From a virus, in IMG/VR virus record IMGVR_UViG_3300032236_000570, positions 1 to 26,531 of that record: a stretch of 26,531 bases of DNA; one strand, given 5' to 3'. Below the pieces are notes generated by a model. That model saw only the letters and a program-made list of their open reading frames with translations, was not told where the DNA came from and ran no database searches. A program made the position numbers and the translations under genes. This document shows positions 16,700-21,140 of the stretch, piece by piece. Within the stretch, counting starts at the first letter, position 1; each line of letters starts with the position of its first letter.

Positions 16700-16871
16700 A
16701 TGAGCAGGAAATACCTCGCTCAGAAAGGAATCAAGAATTAGTTACCAATGGAAAGCCTGCACAGTGTGCGGATTCTTCTTCGATGTGCCATCTGGTCAAG
16801 ATGCAACCGAGGGCATTAACCCTTGCTTTCATATCGGCTCTCGTGACCTCACCCCCGAGGAGAACATCTAA
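16700..16871 (+). CDS. Candidate frameshifted small zinc-ribbon protein before the SprT-like gene
   Basis: An ATG at 16700, at the predicted transcript start, opens a 13-codon frame (MSRKYLAQKGIKN, TAG at 16739-16741). The +1 frame is open from 16704 to a TAA at 16869-16871 and reads like real protein: YQWKACTVCGFFFDVPSGQ, then a Cys and His (PCFHIGSRDL) and TPEENI. Its CTC/ACC/GAG-rich codons match the SprT-like gene, and its stop overlaps that gene's ATG as TAATG. The second frame has no ATG, GTG or TTG before the zinc-ribbon part except a GTG inside the CxxC motif. Options: a +1 frameshift, a rare ATT start at 16737 behind AAAGGA, a decayed gene, or a sequence error. Confidence 0.35.
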
Positions 16872-17497
16872 TGAGCACCTCAACCATCGAGAAGACCGAA
16901 TCCCTCGCCGTTATCACCTCGGCCCTTGAGCAGGCCCACGAGATTATCAAGGAGGCCACGGGCGCCCCTCGTGCCACCATCCTCGTTACCCGCGCCCTCA
17001 AGGGCGCTCACGCCCATTTCACGCATTTCACCCCGTGGGAATCTGACGGCGTGAAGTTTAATGAAATCGCCCTCAACGCCGAATCCTTTGCCCTCGGGGC
17101 CGAGCACGTCCTCGATTCACTTCTCCACGAGGTGGCCCATTCCATCAACTTCTCAAAGGGCGTCAAGGATTGCTCATCGAATCAATATCACAACGCTCAC
17201 TTTGCCCGCGTCGCTCAATCCCTCGGCCTTAAGACCGAGGAAATCAAGGGCAAGGGCCACGCTAAGACCACCCTCTCAGATGAGGCCGTCCTAAGGTGGG
17301 CCGTCCCCCTCGCCATCATCGAGCAGGCTCTCAAGATTACCGCCCTCAAGAATGATGGCGGCAAGCCTAAGGGACGCAATACCAATCTCATCAAGGCTCA
17401 ATGTGCCTGCAATAAGACCATCCGCGCATCTAAGAGCGTCCTCGATGGTGGCGTGAGTTGCAATCAATGCGGAGATGACTTCCTCCCCGTCGCGTAG
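16871..17497 (+). CDS. SprT-like zinc metalloprotein
   Basis: 208 aa, ATG at 16871 with GAGGAGA upstream. The metal site is LLHEVAHSINFSKGVKD with HEVAH at residues 86-90 and a further YHNAHF histidine (107 or 110). The C-terminus carries a zinc ribbon: Cys178, Cys180, Cys197 and Cys200. This is the layout of SprT-like proteins found in actinobacterial plasmids and phages. SprT/Spartan proteins of eukaryotes cleave DNA-crosslinked proteins; in phages the role is unproven. Codon use is strongly biased to CTC, ATC, ACC and GAG, unlike downstream genes, suggesting separate acquisition together with the C-rich control region. It is the first clear gene behind the early promoter and LexA boxes, which would fit a damage-linked role (inference). 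Confidence 0.85.
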   Translation: MSTSTIEKTESLAVITSALEQAHEIIKEATGAPRATILVTRALKGAHAHFTHFTPWESDGVKFNEIALNAESFALGAEHVLDSLLHEVAHSINFSKGVKDCSSNQYHNAHFARVAQSLGLKTEEIKGKGHAKTTLSDEAVLRWAVPLAIIEQALKITALKNDGGKPKGRNTNLIKAQCACNKTIRASKSVLDGGVSCNQCGDDFLPVA

Positions 17498-17568
17498 CGG
17501 GGGAGCCCTCCAAGGTGGGAGAGCAGGGGTGCAAATCCCCTGCAGGGCACTAGTCAGAAAGTCTGACT
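17483..17568 (+). other. Structured RNA segment with tRNA-like fold behind the SprT-like gene
   Basis: Three adjacent elements. First, CTCCCC/GGGGAG (17483-17505) folds across the SprT stop codon. Second, 17505-17549 resembles a tRNA without an anticodon arm: GCCCTCC (17505-17511) pairs with GCAGGGC (17542-17548) at six of seven positions, GGTGGGAGAGC looks like a D-arm remnant, and AGGGG-TGCAAAT-CCCCT (17525-17541) looks like a T-arm with a 7-nt loop. Third, AGTCAG/CTGACT (17552-17568) forms a 6-bp hairpin. It may be a tRNA remnant, an attachment-site core or a regulatory RNA; it is not a functional tRNA gene. Confidence 0.45.
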
Positions 17569-17594
17569 TAATAAAGAAGAGGAAGAGGGCAGAA

Positions 17595-17762
17595 ATGCTA
17601 ACAGCACGCTACACGATTATAAATCAGTGGAATAAGGAAGAAATCTACAGCCACGAGCAGGATTTCGAGAGCATCTCAGACCTTGAAAACTTTCTTGCTT
17701 ATAACCGCGCCTATATCACCAAACTATCTTTCACAGGCTCATTTGAGAAGGAGCAAGACTAG
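17595..17762 (+). CDS. Small hypothetical phage protein
   Basis: 55 aa, start taken at the ATG 17595 with AGAGGG upstream; it ends TAGTG, overlapping the next start. The chain (MLTARYTIINQWNKEE, then SISDLENFLAYNRAYITKLSF) reads as a small alpha/beta fold with acidic helices. No family is recognised. It follows the structured RNA segment. Confidence 0.65.
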   Translation: MLTARYTIINQWNKEEIYSHEQDFESISDLENFLAYNRAYITKLSFTGSFEKEQD

Positions 17763-17923
17763 TGAACCCTACATTACAAATCTGCAACAGCCCACGCTGT
17801 ATCGAGGCTAAGGCTAATAACTGGAACTCAATCGCCAATGTTCAGGGCACGCCACGACCAACCCGCGAGGGATTCTGCTCCTGGTGCTGGTTAGGACTTA
17901 AGACAGGAAAGGAAGTCGCATAG
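17762..17923 (+). CDS. Small Cys-containing (zinc-binding?) protein
   Basis: 53 aa from a GTG at 17762 that shares a base with the previous stop (TAGTG) and has AAGGAG upstream. Four cysteines are placed as ICNSPRC in the N-terminus and FCSWCW near the end, so a small zinc site is likely. Its stop again overlaps the next GTG. Function unknown; its codon use and clean junctions support that it is real. Confidence 0.65.
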   Translation: MNPTLQICNSPRCIEAKANNWNSIANVQGTPRPTREGFCSWCWLGLKTGKEVA

Positions 17924-18069
17924 TGAGAAAATTACTTACCGCGAGCCTCTTGACTCTTGCAATCGTAGGCATTATCTTTCGAGTTACACACCACCCCGTA
18001 TATGGGAAGTGCCACCAAGTAGCAGACCAAAGAATCTGCACTCTTATCAAATGGGAAGGAAATAAATAA
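17923..18069 (+). CDS. Small putative membrane or secreted protein
   Basis: 48 aa from a GTG at 17923 (TAGTG junction), ending directly before the next ATG. The N-terminus MRKLLTASLLTLAIVGIIF is a positively charged start followed by one hydrophobic helix: a membrane anchor or signal peptide. The rest has two cysteines (KCHQ and ICTL). A promoter core lies inside the same sequence (17950-17978), so the region may be dual purpose, or the ORF may be partly accidental. Confidence 0.5.
   Translation: MRKLLTASLLTLAIVGIIFRVTHHPVYGKCHQVADQRICTLIKWEGNK
17950..17978 (+). promoter_or_regulatory. Possible internal promoter with the same core as the early promoter
   Basis: TTGACT (17950-17955), 17 nt, TATCTT (17973-17978): both hexamers and the spacing are identical to the promoter at 16665-16693. 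It lies inside the small membrane-protein frame and would start transcription near 17985, ahead of the gene at 18070. Confidence 0.5.
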
Positions 18070-18228
18070 ATGACCGACCACTTCTACGCACGCATAACTT
18101 ACGCGCCAGAGTACGCCAAAGATGGCAACGAATGGAGTCAGATAGAAGGATTTCAGAATATGGATTTTTTAACCTCGTACCTCAACTCTATGGGCTGGCG
18201 AATCACCGATTACAAAATAATTGGATAG
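18070..18228 (+). CDS. Small hypothetical phage protein
   Basis: 52 aa, ATG at 18070 directly after the previous stop (TAAATG). Sequence MTDHFYARITYAPEY, then FLTSYLNSMGWRITDYKIIG, reads as a small beta-alpha-beta protein with many aromatic residues. It shares general layout with the 55-aa protein at 17595 (a YTI/YARI strand and a DLENFLAYN/MDFLTSYLN helix), so the two may be distant duplicates. No family recognised. Confidence 0.6.
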   Translation: MTDHFYARITYAPEYAKDGNEWSQIEGFQNMDFLTSYLNSMGWRITDYKIIG

Positions 18229-18232
18229 GTGC

Positions 18233-18261
18233 TTGACGATAGGGCAGGGAATCGTTACCCT
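18233..18261 (+). promoter_or_regulatory. Promoter with overlapping operator-like dyad
   Basis: TTGACG (18233-18238), 17 nt, TACCCT (18256-18261) fits a sigma-70-type promoter. A dyad GCAGGG/CCCTGC (18244-18249 and 18258-18263, 8-nt centre) covers the spacer and the -10, the usual place for a repressor site. Several small DNA-binding proteins encoded downstream could be the ligand (inference). Confidence 0.6.
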
Positions 18262-18270
18262 GCTCTATAG

Positions 18271-18308
18271 CCTCGAACCTATCGAGGAACTAACCTTGGA
18301 AGGGGTTA
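18271..18308 (+). promoter_or_regulatory. Two 5'-UTR hairpins, the second covering the ribosome site
   Basis: CCTCGA/TCGAGG (18271-18276, 18282-18287) has a 5-nt loop. TAACC/GGTTA (18291-18295, 18304-18308) encloses GGAAGG, the core of the ribosome site of the gene starting at 18313. Opening or closing this stem could control translation. Confidence 0.5.
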
Positions 18309-18312
18309 CAGA

Positions 18313-18684
18313 ATGACTACAGCAACACTCAGCAAGGCTGCAATCAAACGAGCAGAGCAAGAGGACGCCAGAGAGCGCCTCCTCACTCATTATCTTAAAG
18401 AGGGGCAGACTGTCTACACTTCTGTGAAGAGTGTCTCCTCTAGTGGAATGTCTCGCACTATGTCGCTCTACGTCGTAGACGGCGACAGAATTCAGAACAT
18501 CACCTACTACGCTGCGCAGGCTTTAGATTGGCCTCTCGTCGAGAAGAATGGCTCTCGTGTGCTACGTGTCGGAGGTACAGGTATGGATATGGGTTTCCAC
18601 ACTGTCTACACTCTCGCCCGTGTGCTTTTTAATGGCTCTGTAGAAGGGGACGCAGGCTATAGCCTCCGTCAGGAGTGGCTCTAA
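18313..18684 (+). CDS. Conserved phage protein of unknown function
   Basis: 123 aa, ATG at 18313 behind GGAAGGGG. I recognise the pattern from many phage genomes but know no function: GQTVYTSVKSVSSSGMSR, then beta strands (MSLYVVDGD), then GGTGMDMGFHTVYTLARVLF and a C-terminal AGYSLRQEWL. The N-terminal third is a charged helix (KAAIKRAEQEDARERLL). It has its own promoter, operator-like dyad and UTR hairpins, so it leads a second early transcript. Its stop overlaps the next start as TAATG. Confidence 0.8.
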   Translation: MTTATLSKAAIKRAEQEDARERLLTHYLKEGQTVYTSVKSVSSSGMSRTMSLYVVDGDRIQNITYYAAQALDWPLVEKNGSRVLRVGGTGMDMGFHTVYTLARVLFNGSVEGDAGYSLRQEWL

Positions 18685-18893
18685 TGACTCAGAAATACTA
18701 CTCAACAGACGTCACGATTAGCATTGGTGAAATTGTAGCGAACTCGAAAGAGGAAGCGGACAAACTTATCTCCGAATTCATTGGAAAGATTATCCCACTA
18801 ATGGCAGACAAAATTAGATGGGAAGAGGCAGATTGGGAAGTCGAGGAGAACGTACTGAACGCAGTCGCGGGCGTGTGGGAGGTGAGCGCGTGA
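18684..18893 (+). CDS. Small acidic hypothetical protein
   Basis: 69 aa. The ATG at 18684 (TAATG with the previous stop, AGGAG upstream) is preferred over an in-frame GTG nine bases earlier. The chain has an N-terminal strand (YYSTDVTISIGEIV), a central helix (KEEADKLISEFIGKI) and an acidic Trp-rich end (WEEADWEVEENVL). No family recognised. Ends with a 4-nt GTGA overlap. Confidence 0.65.
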   Translation: MTQKYYSTDVTISIGEIVANSKEEADKLISEFIGKIIPLMADKIRWEEADWEVEENVLNAVAGVWEVSA

Positions 18894-19072
18894 GCGAATT
18901 CTCAACCTGTAAAATATGTTCAGAAGATTATCTCACTGAGGATATGATAGAAGACATCCACGGCGCGCTTTATTGCTTGATGGATAGCGACATCTGTGCT
19001 TCTTGTGGGTACCATAAAGAATCACAACCTGAATTCGGCTGTGATGAATGCGGGCTAGAGGTGAGCGAATGA
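18890..19072 (+). CDS. Small zinc-finger-like protein
   Basis: 60 aa from the GTG at 18890, overlapping the previous stop as GTGA, with GGGAGG upstream. Cysteines form three pairs or near-pairs: TCKIC, CASCG and CDECG, plus a lone Cys in ALYC, which fits one or two treble-clef or ribbon-type zinc sites. Phage proteins of this type often bind DNA, RNA or a host polymerase subunit; here the target is unknown. The stop overlaps the next ATG (ATGA). Confidence 0.7.
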   Translation: MSEFSTCKICSEDYLTEDMIEDIHGALYCLMDSDICASCGYHKESQPEFGCDECGLEVSE

Positions 19073-19188
19073 GCCTCGACCTACGCCCTGCCTATGCTGT
19101 ACGCCTAGACCGTGGCTCTATAGATTATGTCCCTTACTGTGGCGACTGTTGTCGCCCGCTTACTGAGTGCAACCACAGGGAAGGCTGA
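19069..19188 (+). CDS. Very small Cys/His protein
   Basis: 39 aa, ATG at 19069 overlapping the previous stop (ATGA). The end reads CGDCCRPLTECNH: four cysteines and one histidine in 13 residues, enough for one zinc site. The tight overlap and a following ribosome site (GGAAGG inside its last codons) support that it is translated. Confidence 0.5.
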   Translation: MSLDLRPAYAVRLDRGSIDYVPYCGDCCRPLTECNHREG

Positions 19189-19191
19189 GAA

Positions 19192-19356
19192 ATGTCTGAG
19201 AATAGACTGAACTACTGGCGACTACTTGCCGAAGAGCACGAGTTAGAAGTGCAAGAAGCGACCCGTGAGGCGGATATACCACGCGCCTTGCGTGCTGCTA
19301 TGGCGATGACTCACGCGCTAACGAATGCACAGATGGTAGAGGAACGTGACGAATAG
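19192..19356 (+). CDS. Small helical hypothetical protein
   Basis: 54 aa, ATG at 19192 with GGAAGG upstream. Nearly all helix: YWRLLAEEHELEVQEATREA, then RALRAAMAMTHALTNAQMV. Acidic and Ala-rich; it could be a small dimerising protein. No family recognised. Confidence 0.55.
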   Translation: MSENRLNYWRLLAEEHELEVQEATREADIPRALRAAMAMTHALTNAQMVEERDE

Positions 19357-19504
19357 TTGCTATTCTTATGACTTCATAGGGCAAGAGTGGCTTACTCATT
19401 GTGGGAGCGGCTCTTGCACCTGGAGCATCTACACACCAAACTTACGCGAGGCTAAACGCCTACGACTACAACACACACGCGCAACGTGCGCTGGTGGGTA
19501 TTAA
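19346..19504 (+). CDS. Small Cys-containing hypothetical protein
   Basis: 52 aa from a GTG at 19346 with GAGG upstream, overlapping the previous gene by 11 nt. Sequence MTNSCYSYDFIGQEWLTHCG, with cysteines at 5, 19, 24 and 48. Aromatic N-terminus, basic C-terminal half (LREAKRLRLQHTRATC). The reading frame is plausible because it fills an otherwise empty 150-nt gap in an operon with no other gaps. Confidence 0.45.
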   Translation: MTNSCYSYDFIGQEWLTHCGSGSCTWSIYTPNLREAKRLRLQHTRATCAGGY

Positions 19505-19526
19505 CCAAGGGGAAGGCAGCAAGTAA

Positions 19527-19685
19527 ATGACTCAGACACCAACGGAAGTATTATCGGAGCCTGTAATTGACGCACTACACACCGCAATAGGCGAAGCGTG
19601 GCGAGCAGGCTACGAGTGTGCGCTAATGGACAACGGACTTAAGACAGAAGAGCACTACCTATCAGTAGTAAAGGAGGGAAAGTGA
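19527..19685 (+). CDS. Small hypothetical protein
   Basis: 52 aa, ATG at 19527 with GGGGAAGG about 10 nt upstream. Mostly helical (EPVIDALHTAIGEAWRAGY). The last codons carry a strong AGGAGGG that serves the next gene, whose GTG lies within this gene's end (4-nt GTGA overlap). No family recognised. Confidence 0.6.
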   Translation: MTQTPTEVLSEPVIDALHTAIGEAWRAGYECALMDNGLKTEEHYLSVVKEGK

Positions 19686-20068
19686 GCAGGGATTTAACCT
19701 GGCAAGAAGAGGCAAGATGTTCAGGTGTAGACACCGAGGCTTTCTTTCCCTCGTATGATATAGAAACAAGGGAAGAGGCAATCCTTGACGCACTCAACGC
19801 CCTTAAGATATGCTCGACCTGTACAGTAGCGACGCAGTGTCTAAAGTATGCGATGTCGGATGAATCCTCAGCGAACTTTGGTATCTATGCAGGGCTACTA
19901 CCATTCGAGAGAACTAACAGAATGAAGGTAAGTGGACAAGTCGTTATGCCAGGTGGCGCAGCCCGATTCGAGAAGCAGATAAGGAACAGAGCGAACCGCG
20001 AAGGTATTCCCCTCCCAACGTTAGGAGTAGCACTATCAAAACTCAGAAGCGATTACTCGCAGGACTAA
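19682..20068 (+). CDS. WhiB-family Fe-S transcription factor
   Basis: 128 aa from a GTG at 19682 with an excellent AGGAGGG site. The WhiB signature is complete: WQEEARC (Cys13), FFPS, then Cys44-x2-Cys47-x5-Cys53 (ICSTCTVATQC), and the GI(W/Y)xG turn as GIYAGL at 67-72. WhiB-like (Wbl) proteins bind a 4Fe-4S cluster through these four cysteines and the host principal sigma factor, and are nearly confined to actinobacteria and their phages. The C-terminal part is basic (FEKQIRNRANREG) and could bind DNA. It probably retunes host or phage transcription. Its coding end may also hold the true start of the next gene. Confidence 0.93.
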   Translation: MSRDLTWQEEARCSGVDTEAFFPSYDIETREEAILDALNALKICSTCTVATQCLKYAMSDESSANFGIYAGLLPFERTNRMKVSGQVVMPGGAARFEKQIRNRANREGIPLPTLGVALSKLRSDYSQD

Positions 20069-20070
20069 GT

Positions 20071-20469
20071 ATGGCAGTAGTCTTTGGCTCATTGGCTTGC
20101 ACGTTATACACACCTGTGACTCACGTATTAAGTCACAAGAAACCCAAGCCTGTGGCAGTAACACCCGACACCATACGCGCTAAAGCACGTGTCCTGTATG
20201 GACAAGATGAGATACAGTGGAAATGTCTGGACACACTCTGGACTATGGAATCACACTGGAACTTCAGGGCGAAGGGCGCACGCACCACACAGGGCAGGGC
20301 ACTGGGTATCCCGCAGGCTTTACCTGCCACAAAGATGAAGGTGATGGGGGCAGATTACGCCACCAATCCTATAACACAGGTCAAGTGGGGGCTCAAGTAT
20401 ATCAAGACCCGCTACGCCAACAACGCTTGCTATGCATTAAGACACGAACTAACGAGAGGCTGGTACTAA
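20071..20469 (+). CDS. Lytic-transglycosylase-like protein, candidate lysin or cell-wall enzyme
   Basis: 132 aa from the ATG at 20071. The fold resembles the SLT family: catalytic Glu60 in LWTMESHWNFRAKGA, GRALGIPQALPATKM in place of the GLMQ motif, and NPITQVKWGLKYIKTRY, ending in GWY. Such enzymes cut the MurNAc-GlcNAc bond of peptidoglycan. The N-terminus from this ATG is hydrophobic (MAVVFGSLACTLY) but lacks positive charges. The codons just upstream, inside the WhiB gene, read IKTQKRLLAGLS, which would complete a typical signal peptide; an ATC at 20035 lies 7 nt behind AGGAG and could be the start. Its place beside WhiB, far from the structural operon, suggests lysis or host envelope modification. 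Confidence 0.75.
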   Translation: MAVVFGSLACTLYTPVTHVLSHKKPKPVAVTPDTIRAKARVLYGQDEIQWKCLDTLWTMESHWNFRAKGARTTQGRALGIPQALPATKMKVMGADYATNPITQVKWGLKYIKTRYANNACYALRHELTRGWY

Positions 20470-20470
20470 G

Positions 20471-20623
20471 ATGAGCAGTGGAGTAAATGTAAGGGAAATG
20501 GATTGGACGTGGGAGTGTCCCGATTGCCAACATAATAACGAAGACGTTACAGTATATGCCGAGGGCGATACCGCCAACGCTACCTGCGAAAAGTGTAAGC
20601 ACGAAACAGAGGTGAACATATGA
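20471..20623 (+). CDS. Small zinc-ribbon protein
   Basis: 50 aa, ATG at 20471, right behind the previous stop. Two CxxC knuckles (ECPDCQ at 16-19 and TCEKCK at 39-42) about 20 residues apart are a standard zinc ribbon, with a beta-rich middle (EDVTVYAEGD). The stop overlaps the next ATG. A nucleic-acid or polymerase-binding adaptor is likely from the fold, but no partner is visible. Confidence 0.7.
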   Translation: MSSGVNVREMDWTWECPDCQHNNEDVTVYAEGDTANATCEKCKHETEVNI

Positions 20624-20805
20624 AAGTGATAGACAGGCCACACAAGTATCGCTATCGGTATGACCGCAGCGCACGTGCTACCGTGCACGTGACACCCGAA
20701 ACGTGGGAACTATGGCAAGAGATAGCCAAGGAAGATGGCATTAAATCTACCGAACTATTGCGCCGTATGATTAAAGAGATAGTGGCAGAGTATGTCGAAG
20801 AGTAA
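20620..20805 (+). CDS. Small ribbon-helix-helix-like DNA-binding protein
   Basis: 61 aa, ATG at 20620 (ATGA overlap). A basic N-terminus (HKYRYRYDRSARA) leads into a strand (TVHVTPETW) and two helices (ELWQEIAKEDG and STELLRRMIKEIVAEY): the ribbon-helix-helix layout of CopG/Arc-type repressors, which bind operators as dimers. It is the first of three consecutive overlapping DNA-binding candidates. Confidence 0.6.
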   Translation: MKVIDRPHKYRYRYDRSARATVHVTPETWELWQEIAKEDGIKSTELLRRMIKEIVAEYVEE

Positions 20806-20977
20806 ATCACGAGGTAAGTACACGCGCCTCGTTGAGACAAGAGTATCACCCGAAGAGTGGGCGCAACTGGATATCATCGCCCAAAGATTAGACACCACAC
20901 GCGCACAGTTGCTACGCTTTGGTATCGAGAGCCTAGTATGGAGGACATATGGAACGCAGGACACCGAGGCAGTTTAA
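20792..20977 (+). CDS. Small ribbon-helix-helix-like DNA-binding protein
   Basis: 61 aa, ATG at 20792, overlapping the previous gene by 14 nt in another frame. Basic N-terminus (SKSKSRGKYTR), strand LVETRVSPEEW, helices AQLDIIAQRLDTTRAQLLRFGIESL. The similarity in layout to the preceding protein suggests duplication and divergence. Probably a repressor; its operator could be one of the dyads upstream (inference). Confidence 0.65.
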   Translation: MSKSKSRGKYTRLVETRVSPEEWAQLDIIAQRLDTTRAQLLRFGIESLVWRTYGTQDTEAV

Positions 20978-21140
20978 GGCTGCTGATATCAGAGCCATCC
21001 GCAAGGAGTACGAACTAGATTACACAGGCAAGGCAATCACCGCAGTAAATGTAATCGAACTAGCCAAACGTTATGGCGTAAGTCAGGAAACAATCCGCAA
21101 CATAGCAAAGAGGAGAGCATATGCCTGGGTCAGGGATTGA
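20949..21140 (+). CDS. Small helix-turn-helix protein
   Basis: 63 aa, ATG at 20949 with GGAGG four nt upstream, overlapping the previous gene by 29 nt. The C-terminal half is a clear helix-turn-helix (VIELAKRYGVSQETIRNIAKRRAY), similar to those of resolvases and small phage regulators, behind a basic segment (RRTPRQFKAADIRAIRKEY). No enzymatic domain. It overlaps the glycosyltransferase gene by 20 nt. Confidence 0.7.
   Translation: MERRTPRQFKAADIRAIRKEYELDYTGKAITAVNVIELAKRYGVSQETIRNIAKRRAYAWVRD

Larger units (their letters stand above)
15821..16870. other. About 1 kb intergenic control region, mostly non-coding
   Basis: This divides the leftward late operon from the rightward early operon. 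Its plus strand is C-rich from 16260 on, with repeated CCCCGAG, CCTCGA and CTCGAG strings. It holds direct repeats near TerL, several dyads (for example 15926-15941, 16130-16145, 16568-16588, 16621-16639), an AT-rich patch at 16181-16201, one terminator, two LexA boxes, two copies of CGTTATAAAGT (16420-16430, 16638-16648), a strong promoter, and a short frameshifted reading frame at its right end. The mix is what a phage control region, replication origin or packaging site would show. No convincing leftward promoter for the late operon was found. Confidence 0.7.

Noticed and set aside
16672-16929. Open frame of 85 codons overlapping the SprT start
   Set aside because: Its ATG lies upstream of the predicted transcript start inside the promoter spacer, no ribosome site is seen, and it overlaps both the zinc-ribbon and SprT frames.
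17505-17549. Functional tRNA gene
   Set aside because: T-arm and acceptor-like pairings exist but there is no anticodon arm, the D-stem is incomplete, and the T-loop has G at the second position.
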